From an uncultured Verrucomicrobia subdivision 3 bacterium (lineage in GTDB: Bacteria; Verrucomicrobiota; Verrucomicrobiae; Limisphaerales; UBA11358), in the NCBI GenBank assembly GCA_903847285.1, contig CAINDH010000224.1, positions 1-45,107 of the forward strand: a stretch of DNA of 45,107 nucleotides. The letters are read 5' to 3'. Shown in pieces: positions 1 to 9,486 of the stretch (positions are counted from its first letter, which is position 1; each line of letters opens with the position of its first letter). The notes below the pieces were generated by a model, which saw nothing but the letters and a program-made list of their open reading frames with translations, did not search any database and had not been told where the DNA came from. Both the position numbers and the translations under genes were made by a program.

Positions 1-2
1 AG

Positions 3-134
3 GATCTCGCCGCCGAAGGCAAGGCCTACCGCAAGCACCCCGCGTTCGCGCTGGTCGATCGCATGGTGGACGAATTCAAGCGCCCGGGGCGCGCCGGCGG
101 CGGCGGATTCTACGAATATCCCGCCGGCGGTCGC
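3..134 (+). CDS. 3-hydroxyacyl-CoA dehydrogenase C-terminal fragment (chimeric contig end)
   Basis: The third forward frame from position 3 encodes a short stretch that includes [16 protein letters not shown] and GGGGFYEYP. This resembles the C-terminal domain of FadB/FadJ-type 3-hydroxyacyl-CoA dehydrogenases, where a GGGGFYDYP-like motif is well known. The similarity stops around position 134, and after that the same frame reads as low-quality translation up to a stop near 237. The segment is visibly richer in G and C than the rest of the window. From about 126 onward the minus strand reads cleanly as glutamate synthase. I therefore read this as a piece of another gene, probably from another organism or locus, joined by misassembly. 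The family call rests on a short motif only. Confidence 0.5.
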
Positions 135-2117
135 GAGCAGCGCAGGAATCGGCGCCATCTCGGACGAAACGCCCCGGTCAGACAAAATCAAAATGTTCGC
201 GCCGTCGCGGATGGCTTCATCAGCGGCGGTGAATAATTTTTCTAGCGCAGTTTCCAAACCTTTCACGCCGTCAGCGGCCTTGAACAGAATGGAAAGTGTC
301 TCGGCTTTGAAACCAGCGCGGTCAATGAAACGCAGCTTATCCAGCTCCTCATTTGTGAGAATTGGCTGTTCAAGGCGAATGAGCGCACAGCTTTCTGCCG
401 TGGGGTTCAGCAGGCCGCCGCGCGACCCGACCATCGTGTGCGTGGCCGTGACAATTTCTTCGCGGATGGGATCAATCGGTGGATTCGTGACCTGCGCGAA
501 CAACTGCTTGAAATAATTGTAGAGCAACTGCGGCTTCTGCGACAACACGGCGAGCGGCGTGTCCGTGCCCATCGAGCCGAGCGGCTGCACGCCGTCGTTC
601 GCCATCGGGCCGACAATGAAACGCAAATCCTCGAACGTATAGCCAAAAGCCTGCTGCGACTGCAAAACTTTTCGGTGCAGCGGTTCGGTATGCTGCGAGG
701 GCTCGGGCAATTCATCAAGCAGGACGTGATGTTCGTCCAGCCATGCCTGATACGGCTGCGCGCTGGAATATTTTTTCTTCAGCTCTTCGTCCGCGATGAT
801 GCGTCCCTGCTGCGTATCTACGAGAAACATTCTTCCGGGCTGCAAGCGACCTTTAACGGCGATGCGTTCCGGCGCGATCGGCAGCACACCCGCCTCCGAC
901 GCCATGATGACCACGTCATCTTTCGTGACGTAATAACGCGACGGGCGAAGGCCGTTACGATCGAGACACGCGCCGATGCGAATGCCATCCGTGAACGCCA
1001 TCGAAGCCGGGCCGTCCCACGGTTCGATGAGGCAGGAATGAAATTCGTAGAAGGCGCGGCGTTCAGCATCCATGCTCTCATGATTTTCCCACGGTTCGGG
1101 AATCATCATCATCATCGTGTGCGGCAATTCGCGTCCGGCCATGACGAGCAGTTCAACGCAGTTATCGAATTGCGCCGAATCGCTGCCGTCGGTATTGATC
1201 ACGGGAACGACTTTCTTGATGTCGCCGCCGAGCGTGGCGGATTTGAAATTCGCCTGCGCCGCCTTGATCCAGTTGACGTTGCCACGCAGGGTATTGATTT
1301 CGCCGTTGTGTGCGATATAGCGGTTCGGATGCGCGCGATCCCAGCTCGGAAAGGTATTCGTAGAAAAACGCGAATGCACCAGCGCCATCGCCGTCACGAC
1401 CGTTGGCTCGCGTAAATCGGCGTAATACTTCTCGACCTGTTCGGACATGAGCATGCCCTTGTAGATGAGCGTGCGCGCCGAAAGACTGGAAACGTAAAAG
1501 AAATTGCCGCCGGCAAATTTTCCGCCATAGCGGATTTTCCGCTCCGCAACTTTACGGATGACGAACAACTTTCTTTCAAACGCCTCGTCATCCGTGATGG
1601 CGGCGTTACGACTGACAAAAACTTGCGCCATGAACGGTTCGGCCGCGACGGCAGTTTTGCCGAGCGTAGAATTGTCCACCGGCACATCACGCCAGCCGAG
1701 CACGGCCTGACCTTCCGTGATAATAATCCGGGCGACTTCATTCTTGATCGCCTCCCGCTCATCAGAATTTTTCGGCAGGAACATCTGGCCGACACCGTAT
1801 TGACCGGCGGCGGGAAGTTTGAACCCTAGCTTTTCGGCCTGCGCTGAAAGAAATTCATGCGGCACCTGAATCAAAATACCCGCACCGTCGCCGGTATTGG
1901 CCTCACAGCCGCACGCGCCGCGATGATCGAGGTTCACGAGAATCTGCAGTGCATCACTCACCAACTGATGGGACTTCTTGCCCTTCATGTTGACGACGAA
2001 GCCGAGCCCGCAGGCATCATGCTCAAATTGAGGATCGTAAAGCCCCTGTTTTAGCGGCGCAGAAACCCGAGGTTGCGCCGGTTCGTTATTAGATTTTTTG
2101 GTCAAGTCGCTGTTCAT
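126..2117 (-). CDS. gltB: Glutamate synthase large subunit, N-terminal part (truncated by contig junction)
   Basis: Reading leftward from an ATG at 2117 gives about 664 residues of the NADPH- or ferredoxin-type glutamate synthase large chain, which is normally about 1500 residues. After a short leader comes the glutamine amidotransferase type 2 domain: [11 protein letters not shown] with the would-be catalytic cysteine, then [40 protein letters not shown] and [11 protein letters not shown]. The central domain follows with [10 protein letters not shown] and the [19 protein letters not shown] region. The frame then leaves the family at about position 126 instead of continuing with the expected AVHHHL-like motif, so the FMN and glucan-like domains are missing. 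The enzyme transfers the amide of glutamine to 2-oxoglutarate in ammonium assimilation. No gltD partner is in view. The family call is secure; the truncation is very probably an assembly artefact. Confidence 0.93.
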
Positions 2118-2255
2118 CGTTCGGCTGATAAGCCTGCGTTCCGCTATTTTTTACAAAAAAAAATCCTCTGTGCAATAATTCATTTCGGAAATTGCTGGTT
2201 GTCACTCATTAGAAATGGATTTTTTCAAAGGTATTTGCAGAAGCCGGTAAAAAAA

Positions 2256-5114
2256 CTACCGCACTGCCGGGTTTTTCAGCGCCGTCAGCCGCTCGTTGGC
2301 CACCCGCCACCTCACGCTGTCGGGAACGACATTGGTCAGGCAGATTTCCAATTGGCGCACAGCGGCGTTGGTGTCGCGGCGATTCACGGCCAGTTGCGCC
2401 AAACCGAAATGCACGGTGAATGCTTCCACCGCCGGGCTGTTTTCCACTAGGGCGTAATCTTTTTCCGCTGCGGCATTGTCGCCCACCTGCAATCGCGCAA
2501 TGGCGCGATTCAACCGAATGCTCGGTAAATTCGTCAGCGCGAGCGCGCGGTCTAACGTCGGCAACGCCTCCGCCGCCCGACCCAGTTGGATGAGCAATGC
2601 GGCGCGGTTGTTGAGCGCGGATAGATTATCTGCGTTCGCTGTCAGCTGTTCGTCCACGATTTGCAAAGCGTTCGTCGTCCACCCAAACTGCAGGTAGGTT
2701 TTGAAAACAAGTTCCGCCGCCTGATTATCACCGGGGTTTTTCTGAAGGTAGGATTCCAGCGCTTTAACCGCCGCCGCCGGATTCGTCCGCGCTATCCATG
2801 AGCCAGCTTCCAGCACGACGAGTTCCGACTCCAAGGCCTTGCCCATTGGCTGGCCGGCAGTCTTGGCACGCACTCGACTGACGGTAGCCAACACCTCATC
2901 ATCAAATAACACGCGCGCATAAATCCGCGCCAGCGCCAGTTCGGGGATGATCGAATTCGTAGCGAGTTCACGCGCGCGGTCAAATTCCGCCCACGACTGG
3001 CGCGGCCAGCCCGCTGCAAAACATGCGTTGCCGATGACGCACGCGATGGCGGGATCGTCAAACGCCCCATGCACGGCCACGACGGCGGCAATTTCCTGGA
3101 TGCTCCGAAATTTATCGGCAAGCCGCCCGGCCCCGCTCGTCGACGGGGCTTGTCCGGCCAGCAAATTTGAATTGCAGTTCCAGTTCACCGTTGCGGCCAG
3201 GTTGTTCGTGTTCAGCGCCCGCGCCTGCTCAAAGCGCCGCTGCGCCGCCAACAGATCTCCCGCGCGCTGCAACACCACCCCCCAGTCGTTGAACGCGGCG
3301 GAATACCAGACGCGAAGTTTCTGTTGCTGGTCATCCGTCGGCGGGGAAAGCGCGAGCCTGCGGTGAAGAAAAACCACCAGCTTAGATGATCGCCCCGGCG
3401 GCTGGCTCAATGTTTCCAGCCCACCGCGCCATGCGCCGTCCCAAAAGTTTTCATTGTCAGCCAGCCGCTGAGCTGTGAGTTGCGGGCGGGCAAAATGGGT
3501 TTCCTCGTGGCGTTTCAGCTCGCTGACGGCGGCGAGCGGCGTTGGTTGGAATAATTCAAACAGCATCACCCCAGAATGCGGGGCGATGAAAAACATCCGG
3601 TTCGTGCGCTCCAACTGATTAAGCAATTGGAGCAGTTCGTTCAACTTAAGTTCGCGATCCGGCCCGATCGTCAGCCAGCCGCGCGGCGTTTCCCGTTCGA
3701 GTGCCGCCCGGTATCGGTGGCTGGGCAGCGCCTGCAAGTTTACGGCCGACCATTTTTCGCGATCGGCTTGATGCGACCACGCCGCCCGCAACACCGCGAG
3801 TTTGGTGCCGTCTTCCGACAACACGAGACCGCCGCCAGCGGGCAGCGAGCGCGCCAGAAAGTCTCCGTAGCCTGACAGCGGGTGACGGTTGACCGCCAGC
3901 ACCGTCGGCAGGTTGCGGATGAGCAGAGCAAATGAAACGGTCATCGTGATGACCGCAAAGGTCGTCATCGTGTTCCGGCGCAGCGTGGAATTAAATTTTT
4001 GCAACGCGCTGCGAGCGCGGCGAAGCGGCTGGACTTGCGCCGCAAATACCAGGCTGCCTGCGAGGAACGCGATGCCCAGCGCATTCACATAATCAAACGT
4101 CAGCAGCGGCAGTTCCACACCCAGTTGTTTCCGCACGATCTGGCGCGGCCCCACTTCCGGGTCAAACGCCAGCCACAGACACGCAAGTAGCAGCACCACG
4201 CGCAGCGCGCGGAAAATCCAGACCTGAAACCGGTCCACCTTGGATTTGTTGTGCGCGGTCTCATTTTTCAGCCGCACGAAGCACGGCAGCAGCGGCACCA
4301 GAAAATAAAGCACTACCGCAGCCGCCAGCAGCCGGTGCCACGACCAGAACGTGTAATATAACGTGCTGAAAATCCTCTTCGTCGAACGCCACGCCACCGA
4401 CCACGCCTCAACGAACGTCCACGGTGAATGGGGATCCAGCCCGTTCACCATCGGCAACAATGCCGCCAGCGAAAATCCCGCCAGCCCCAGCAACCCCATC
4501 CGCAGCAAAAAACGGAGCTTGAAAAACTTCATCCGCCGCAGCGCGAGGAGTGCGGCCAAGAACAGCGGCAACGTCACCAGCATCAGCCAGTTCTCCGCCA
4601 TGCCCATGCCCCATAGCATCGCCGCGCGGTTTAACCAGCGCACTTCTTTTTCCACTCGAAACTCCAGCAGGCAGCGCACGGATGCGGCTAACAATAGCAA
4701 TTCTACCAGCTCGCCCGTCGCCGCCGTCGCGTCTTGCCAGAAATTTAATTCCAACCCGCAGACCCCGCACGCGAGCAACGCCGGCAACCGCGCGCTCCAG
4801 ATTTTATTTTCATCTGGCTCCGAACTCCACGGCAACAATTCCACCGAGCGCGCCAGCACACCGAGCGTCAGCGCCGCAATGCCTGCTGAAAAAAGATTCA
4901 GCGCAACGGGAATCCACCCCGACGGCAGCAGGTGCAGCGGCAGTGTGAGCAGCCAAGTCAGCGGTCGGTTCGCCAGCGGCAGCCAGTCCCAGCCCGCTAC
5001 CTTCGACGCGAGCGACAGGCTCGCCAACGTGACCCCGTGGCTCAACGTCAGCGCATACAGCACAAACGCCACCCCGGCAATCTGCCAATGGAAACGTGAA
5101 AGGTTTTTTGTCAC
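2256..5114 (-). CDS. DUF2723-like polytopic membrane protein with C-terminal TPR repeats
   Basis: The open frame reaches 5219, but its first 35 residues (SPQRGRGG and similar) look like translated intergenic sequence and overlap the helicase stop. A GTG at 5114, giving 952 residues beginning VTKNLSRFHWQIAG, is the better start. The N-terminal half has about ten hydrophobic segments: a first helix with YALTLSHGVTLASL, then LPLHLLPSGWIPVALNLFSA, resembling the DUF2723 (protein O-mannosyltransferase-like) fold. The usual acidic DSGE and HPPGYPL-type motifs are not recognisable. A soluble middle follows, and from about residue 640 to the end there are several TPR-like helical pairs (NLSALNNRAALLIQLGR, PSIRLNRAIARLQVGD). 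It may be a membrane glycosyltransferase-like protein or a scaffold. Function is not known; catalytic activity is doubtful without the acidic motif. Confidence 0.7.
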   Translation of the reverse strand: MTKNLSRFHWQIAGVAFVLYALTLSHGVTLASLSLASKVAGWDWLPLANRPLTWLLTLPLHLLPSGWIPVALNLFSAGIAALTLGVLARSVELLPWSSEPDENKIWSARLPALLACGVCGLELNFWQDATAATGELVELLLLAASVRCLLEFRVEKEVRWLNRAAMLWGMGMAENWLMLVTLPLFLAALLALRRMKFFKLRFLLRMGLLGLAGFSLAALLPMVNGLDPHSPWTFVEAWSVAWRSTKRIFSTLYYTFWSWHRLLAAAVVLYFLVPLLPCFVRLKNETAHNKSKVDRFQVWIFRALRVVLLLACLWLAFDPEVGPRQIVRKQLGVELPLLTFDYVNALGIAFLAGSLVFAAQVQPLRRARSALQKFNSTLRRNTMTTFAVITMTVSFALLIRNLPTVLAVNRHPLSGYGDFLARSLPAGGGLVLSEDGTKLAVLRAAWSHQADREKWSAVNLQALPSHRYRAALERETPRGWLTIGPDRELKLNELLQLLNQLERTNRMFFIAPHSGVMLFELFQPTPLAAVSELKRHEETHFARPQLTAQRLADNENFWDGAWRGGLETLSQPPGRSSKLVVFLHRRLALSPPTDDQQQKLRVWYSAAFNDWGVVLQRAGDLLAAQRRFEQARALNTNNLAATVNWNCNSNLLAGQAPSTSGAGRLADKFRSIQEIAAVVAVHGAFDDPAIACVIGNACFAAGWPRQSWAEFDRARELATNSIIPELALARIYARVLFDDEVLATVSRVRAKTAGQPMGKALESELVVLEAGSWIARTNPAAAVKALESYLQKNPGDNQAAELVFKTYLQFGWTTNALQIVDEQLTANADNLSALNNRAALLIQLGRAAEALPTLDRALALTNLPSIRLNRAIARLQVGDNAAAEKDYALVENSPAVEAFTVHFGLAQLAVNRRDTNAAVRQLEICLTNVVPDSVRWRVANERLTALKNPAVR

Positions 5115-5208
5115 AGCCGGAAATTGTTTTGCAAACCCGCCACGAAAGCTATCACGAATTTTCCGCCCACCTCTTCCCCGCTGGGGCGATGGCGACCACC
5201 AAACGGAC

Positions 5209-7236
5209 TCACTCTGCAATCACCGAGCGCATCGCAGCAAAAAGGTTTTTGCCCGATTCCTGCGCCACCGGCTGCTTGGATTTCGCATCGGAATGTTCCA
5301 CCAGTTCCTCCGGCAGCTCTTTCAAAAATGGCGAGGGCTGGCAGGGGAGCAATTGCCCGTATTTTTTCCGGCCGCCGCAATGGCTGATGGTCAGCGTCAA
5401 CATCGCGCGCGTCACGGCGACGTAAAATAATCGTCGTTCTTCGTCCATCGTTCCCTCCACCTTCGAGCGCGTGTGCGGGAGCAATCCATCTTCCAGACCG
5501 ACGACAAAAACGTGCGGAAACTCCAGCCCCTTGCACGAGTGCATCGTGATGAGCGTCACGGCGTCCTGCGTGTTTTCTTTTTCCTCCTCGCGGTCGCTGT
5601 CGAGCGTGATGTTCTCCAGAAAATTTCCCAGCCGCTCCACCGGTTCATTGCCCGCGCCATCCATCGTCGCTGTCAATTCATGCAAATTACGGATGCGGCC
5701 CTCGGCCACTTCTGGATCTTTATCCAACCGCTTGAGTTCGGCGAGATATCCAGCCTCCTCCAGAAAGCCCTCCGCCCATGCCTGTAAACGCAATTCGCTT
5801 CCTGGCAATTGCAACTGCCCCTGCATGCGCTCCACAAATTCCACGAAGGCCTCGATGCTTTCGCGCGTATTCTTCTGGAACGTCGTCGTCACCAGCGGAT
5901 TTTTCATCACGCTGAACACGGAGCCTTTCCGCTCGTGGCTCGCGGCGAGCAACCGCTCCATCGTCACGTCGCTCAGGCCGCGCGCGGGCACGTTCGCGAT
6001 GCGCAGCAGGCTGATGTCGTCGTGCGGATTCAGAAACATCTTCGTGTAGGCGATGAAATCCTTGATCTCGCGCCGGTCAAAAAAACTTTGCCCGCCAATC
6101 AAATGATAACGCACTCCCGCCCGGCGCAACTCCGTTTCGAGCGGCCGCGACTGCTGATTTGTGCGGAACAGAATCGCGCAATCTTTCCACGGAACCTTGT
6201 GCGCGATGCGTTTGAATTCAATCTGCGAAACCACTTCCCGCGCCTCGTCCTCGTCGTTCGTGTAGGTCTGCAACTGGATTTTTGCGCCCGTGCCGTTCTG
6301 CGACCACAGCGATTTGCCGCGCCGGCGCACGTTGTTTTTGATGATGGCATTCGCGGCATTGAGGATGGTCGTCGTGCTGCGGTAGTTTTGCTCCAGCTTG
6401 ACAACTTTGATTTCCGGAAAATGTTTTTCCATGTTCAGCAGGTTCGCGACTTCCGCGCCGCGCCAGCCATAAATGCTCTGGTCGTCATCGCCGACCACGC
6501 AGAAATTCCGGTGCTCCACGGTCAGCGAATGCACCAGCTCAAACTGCGCCGCGTTCGTGTCCTGATACTCGTCCACCATGACATATTTATATTTTTCGCG
6601 GCAGGCTTGTAACGCATCGGGATGCTCGCGGAACAACCGCAGCGTGAGCAGAATCAAATCATCAAAGTCCACCGCGTTGCACGCGTGCAGCGCGGATTCG
6701 TAACGCTTGGCGATGTGTTGCGCCAGTGCGCGAATGCTCGGATCGCCGAACGTCGCCGAGTTTTCGCCGCCGTTCTTGAACTTGCTCAACATCCCCAGCA
6801 CCGCGCCGGGATCAGTCTTCTCCCCCTTGGCGGAAATGGCGGAAAGTATTTTCTTCACCGCCGCTAGCTGCTCCGACTCGTCGTAGATGACGAAGTTTCG
6901 TTTGTAGCCCAGCTTGTCGATGTGCTGCCGCAAAATCCGGACGCACAGCGAATGGAAGGTGCAGATGGTCGGGCGATTTTCCTTGGCCTTGGCCTCGGGC
7001 GTCTTTGGCTTGGGCAGAAGTTTTTTGACTCGCTCCTGCATCTCGCGCGCCGCCTTATTGGTGAACGTCACGCCCAAAATATTTCCCGGCAGCACGCCGC
7101 GCGCAACCATGTGCGCGATGCGAAAGGTGATGACGCGCGTCTTGCCCGTGCCCGCGCCCGCGAGGATGAGCACCGGACCTTTGATCGTCTCGGCGGCCAG
7201 TCGTTGCTGCGGATTAAGCGTGTTCAGATTCACCAT
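5209..7236 (-). CDS. UvrD/Rep-family superfamily 1 DNA helicase
   Basis: This 675-residue protein has the whole SF1A helicase motif set: Q motif LNPQQRLAAE, Walker A AGAGTGKTRV, motif Ia TFTNKAAREM, motif II VDEYQDTN, motif III GDDDQSIYGWRGA, motif IV QNYRST, motif V TMHSCKGLEF and motif VI VAVTRA. The length matches E. coli Rep (about 670 residues) better than PcrA/UvrD with their longer tails. It unwinds DNA 3' to 5' using ATP in repair or at stalled forks. The ATG at 7236 begins MVNLNTLNPQQ, with no useful start upstream. The gene is divergent from the DHH phosphoesterase gene at 7424. I cannot say from sequence whether it is the Rep or the UvrD/PcrA orthologue. Confidence 0.95.
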   Translation of the reverse strand: MVNLNTLNPQQRLAAETIKGPVLILAGAGTGKTRVITFRIAHMVARGVLPGNILGVTFTNKAAREMQERVKKLLPKPKTPEAKAKENRPTICTFHSLCVRILRQHIDKLGYKRNFVIYDESEQLAAVKKILSAISAKGEKTDPGAVLGMLSKFKNGGENSATFGDPSIRALAQHIAKRYESALHACNAVDFDDLILLTLRLFREHPDALQACREKYKYVMVDEYQDTNAAQFELVHSLTVEHRNFCVVGDDDQSIYGWRGAEVANLLNMEKHFPEIKVVKLEQNYRSTTTILNAANAIIKNNVRRRGKSLWSQNGTGAKIQLQTYTNDEDEAREVVSQIEFKRIAHKVPWKDCAILFRTNQQSRPLETELRRAGVRYHLIGGQSFFDRREIKDFIAYTKMFLNPHDDISLLRIANVPARGLSDVTMERLLAASHERKGSVFSVMKNPLVTTTFQKNTRESIEAFVEFVERMQGQLQLPGSELRLQAWAEGFLEEAGYLAELKRLDKDPEVAEGRIRNLHELTATMDGAGNEPVERLGNFLENITLDSDREEEKENTQDAVTLITMHSCKGLEFPHVFVVGLEDGLLPHTRSKVEGTMDEERRLFYVAVTRAMLTLTISHCGGRKKYGQLLPCQPSPFLKELPEELVEHSDAKSKQPVAQESGKNLFAAMRSVIAE

Positions 7237-7423
7237 CGGGCGCGGAGTTTAATTTGCCGCGAAGTGAACGCAAGCCTGCGCCGCGAAGGCAGGTGTCGCG
7301 TGAAGGTCGCGAAGTGGACGAAGGGAAACAATCTTCCTCATTCCTGCACTGCCTGCGCAGCCTCCGGGCGACATTTTTAATTCCCCGCTCGCCACGCCGT
7401 CCGTCTTCTTTTAGCCTGCCGCC

Positions 7424-8365
7424 ATGCTGGAACTTCCCAAACCTGAAGTCATTTTTACGCACGAAAGCGATTTGGATGGCTTCGTGGCGGGCGCGCTTTT
7501 GCAGCGGCTGGCCACAAAAATCCACGGCGCGACACCGCGCTTGGAGGCGTATCACTACAATTACTGGAAGCTGCGCGACCTGCGCGAGAATGCGGCTTGG
7601 GTCTCAGATTTCACCTTTGAGACGCGCATGGACAAGGCGCAATGGATTGTGGTGGATCATCATACCACGGAGTTGCAACCGAAATACGCGACGCTCATCC
7701 ACGACACCAAAAAATCCGCCGGACTGCTGGCTTACGAACTGTGCCGCGAGCACGGGCTGACTTCGCCCGCGCTGGATCGCATTGTGCACTTGAACAACGT
7801 GGCGGATTTATTCTTGGAGGATGACACGGATTTCGGCACGGCCTGCGATTACGCGAATCTGGTAAAAGTTTATCAGTTCTGGAATTTGCACGCGCTCGTC
7901 GGGAATGAAATTGAAATGCTACTTGATCACCCATTGCTCGAAGTCATGGCGGTGAAGCGGCGCGTGGAAGATCCGCTCGGCTATGCGTGGAGCAAAAATC
8001 AGGTGACAAAAATTTCACCGACCGTCGGCTGCGTGGACACCGTCATCGGGAACACCAACCTGATTGTGCATCAGTTGCTCGAATCGGGAGCGACGCCGTA
8101 TCCGGTGCTGGTCACACTGTTCAAGCGGGCGAACAATCTGGTCATTGCCAGTTTCCGCAGCCGCAACGGCGAGGCTCTGAAGGTGGCGGAGAAACTGCAA
8201 GGCGGCGGGCACGCCAACGCAGCGGGCGCACTACTGCCCAAGTCCGTGAAAAATATTCCCGACGCGATTGATTACCTGCGCGCCATCCTGCAACCGAAAG
8301 CGGGCGCGCCGCTGAACTCGATGGAAAGTTTGTTTGCCTCGGTGGCGGTGGAGAAACAGAAATAA
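7424..8365 (+). CDS. DHH-family phosphoesterase
   Basis: The protein has 313 residues. Motif I appears as HESDLDGFVAGAL near the N terminus, the signature VDHH sits at about residue 77, and the DHHA1 glycine-rich motif GGGHANAAGALLP lies near residue 265. Together these are the two lobes of the DHH/DHHA1 superfamily (nanoRNase/pAp phosphatase NrnA, RecJ-like and related enzymes), which hydrolyse phosphodiester or phosphomonoester bonds with two Mn ions. The length suits an NrnA-like enzyme, but the region between VDHH and DHHA1 is not close enough to a named subgroup for me to choose. The ATG at 7424 begins MLELPKPEVIFTHESD, typical of the family. The next gene is 262 bases away, across a repeat-like stretch. 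Confidence 0.87.
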   Translation: MLELPKPEVIFTHESDLDGFVAGALLQRLATKIHGATPRLEAYHYNYWKLRDLRENAAWVSDFTFETRMDKAQWIVVDHHTTELQPKYATLIHDTKKSAGLLAYELCREHGLTSPALDRIVHLNNVADLFLEDDTDFGTACDYANLVKVYQFWNLHALVGNEIEMLLDHPLLEVMAVKRRVEDPLGYAWSKNQVTKISPTVGCVDTVIGNTNLIVHQLLESGATPYPVLVTLFKRANNLVIASFRSRNGEALKVAEKLQGGGHANAAGALLPKSVKNIPDAIDYLRAILQPKAGAPLNSMESLFASVAVEKQK

Positions 8366-8395
8366 GAGCGACAAAATTTACGTAGCAGGAAAGCC

Positions 8396-8515
8396 GCGAT
8401 GCGACGTCCCCGCTGATGCTTTCCCCGTTTTATCGGCAGCAGTTCAGAGCCGTCCTTCACGAGCACCGAAGCGCGGTCAGCAGAATGGCGCAGCGGACCG
8501 TCTCTACCCGGCAAG
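8396..8515 (+). repeat. Diverged copy of the dispersed GC-rich element found at 44.2 and 44.8 kb
   Basis: The stretch starting gatgcgacgtccccgctgat aligns by eye with the inner part of the two copies near the right end (ctgcggcgtccccgctggcg). The similarity continues through a ttccccg-tttt segment and an imperfect CGCTGA/CAGCAG pair. The far edge, gcgcagcggaccgtctctac, is an inverted version of the element edge ggtagggacgctgcgctgcg. The pattern suggests a decayed REP-like element with inverted ends. No gene was seen in 8366-8627; the remainder of that gap is unremarkable. Confidence 0.45.
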
Positions 8516-8627
8516 TTTTAGAACAAGACACGACATTTTGCACAGCATTTCAAACTAACCGGACCACTCCAGTATAACTCGCGCTGGATTCCCGTCAGAA
8601 TTTCTCTAAACTCTCCGCGCTCTGTAA

Positions 8628-9449
8628 ATGAATCTCGCTTTGGAATCGCTTGGCATGATCGCCGGCAGCAAGTCGCTGCCGTTTGAAGTGGCGCGCCTGG
8701 CTCGCGAGGCAGGCGTGAAACGCATCGTCTGCGTCGCCTTCGAAGGCGAAACCGATCCCGAACTCGCCAAACTCGTGGACGACATCGTTTGGTTACGCGT
8801 CGGTCAACTTTCCAAACTCATCGGCACGTTCACCGAACGTGGCGTGAAGCAATGCGTGATGGCCGGACAAGTCGCGCCGAAAAACCTGTTCGACCTGCGC
8901 CCGGATTTGCGCGCGCTCGCCGCGTTGATGCGATTAAAAGAAAAAAACGCGCACACCATCTTCGGCGCAATTGGCGATGAATTGAAAAAGGACGGCGTGG
9001 AACTCATCACCGCCGCACCGTGGCTGGCCCCCATCATGCCGCAGACGGGTTTTCATCTGGGCCCAAAACTTTCGGACGCGCAGTCGGAAGACGTTGCTTT
9101 CGGCTTTCGTATCGCCAAGGAAATTTCCCGGCTGGAGATCGGCCAGCTCGTCGTCGTGAAGAATGGAACCGTGCTCGCCGTGGAAGGTTTTGAAGGCACG
9201 GATAAATGCCTCGCTCGCGGTGGCGAACTCGGCGGCAAAGACGGCGGCGCGATCGCCGTGAAAGTTGCCAAGCTCGGCCATGACATGCGCTTTGACCTGC
9301 CCTGCCTTGGCGCAAAAACGTTGGAGATGTGCGCGGCGGCGAAAATTTCCGTGCTCGCCGTGGAATCCGGCAAAAGTATTTTACTCGAACGCGAGGTCGT
9401 CGAGGCGCTGGCGAAGAAAAACAAAATCGCCATTACCACGGTCGCTTGA
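8628..9449 (+). CDS. lpxI: UDP-2,3-diacylglucosamine pyrophosphatase LpxI
   Basis: This 273-residue protein matches the LpxI (DUF1009) family in length and along its sequence. The N-terminal domain begins with LGMIAGSKSLPFEVARLA and contains GQLSKLIGTF and MAGQVAPKNLF. The C-terminal domain carries the well conserved AVEGFEGTDKCLARGGEL and the closing CLGAKTLEMCAAAKISVLAVE. LpxI cleaves UDP-2,3-diacylglucosamine to lipid X and UMP, the fourth step of lipid A synthesis, and replaces LpxH in many phyla. It implies a Gram-negative outer membrane with lipid A. The ATG at 8628 is the natural start for the family. A small hypothetical gene follows after 37 bases and may be co-transcribed; no other lpx gene is nearby. 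Confidence 0.93.
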   Translation: MNLALESLGMIAGSKSLPFEVARLAREAGVKRIVCVAFEGETDPELAKLVDDIVWLRVGQLSKLIGTFTERGVKQCVMAGQVAPKNLFDLRPDLRALAALMRLKEKNAHTIFGAIGDELKKDGVELITAAPWLAPIMPQTGFHLGPKLSDAQSEDVAFGFRIAKEISRLEIGQLVVVKNGTVLAVEGFEGTDKCLARGGELGGKDGGAIAVKVAKLGHDMRFDLPCLGAKTLEMCAAAKISVLAVESGKSILLEREVVEALAKKNKIAITTVA

Positions 9450-9486
9450 ATTAAATTTTAACACTAAATATCAAATAACTTTTCCC

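Noticed and set aside
438..1415. A 325-codon plus-strand open frame over the left part of the window
   Set aside because: It lies antisense to glutamate synthase, whose motifs are unmistakable; the translation is arginine/histidine-rich and low in sense.
2118..2255. Possible sigma-54 or sigma-70 promoter upstream of gltB
   Set aside because: An A/T-rich stretch with TTGCAC is visible on the minus strand, but no matching partner hexamer at a proper distance could be identified with confidence.
4363..5430. A 355-codon plus-strand frame crossing the membrane protein and helicase genes
   Set aside because: It spans two well supported minus-strand genes and encodes a serine/asparagine-rich sequence with no recognisable motif, typical of a GC-driven shadow.
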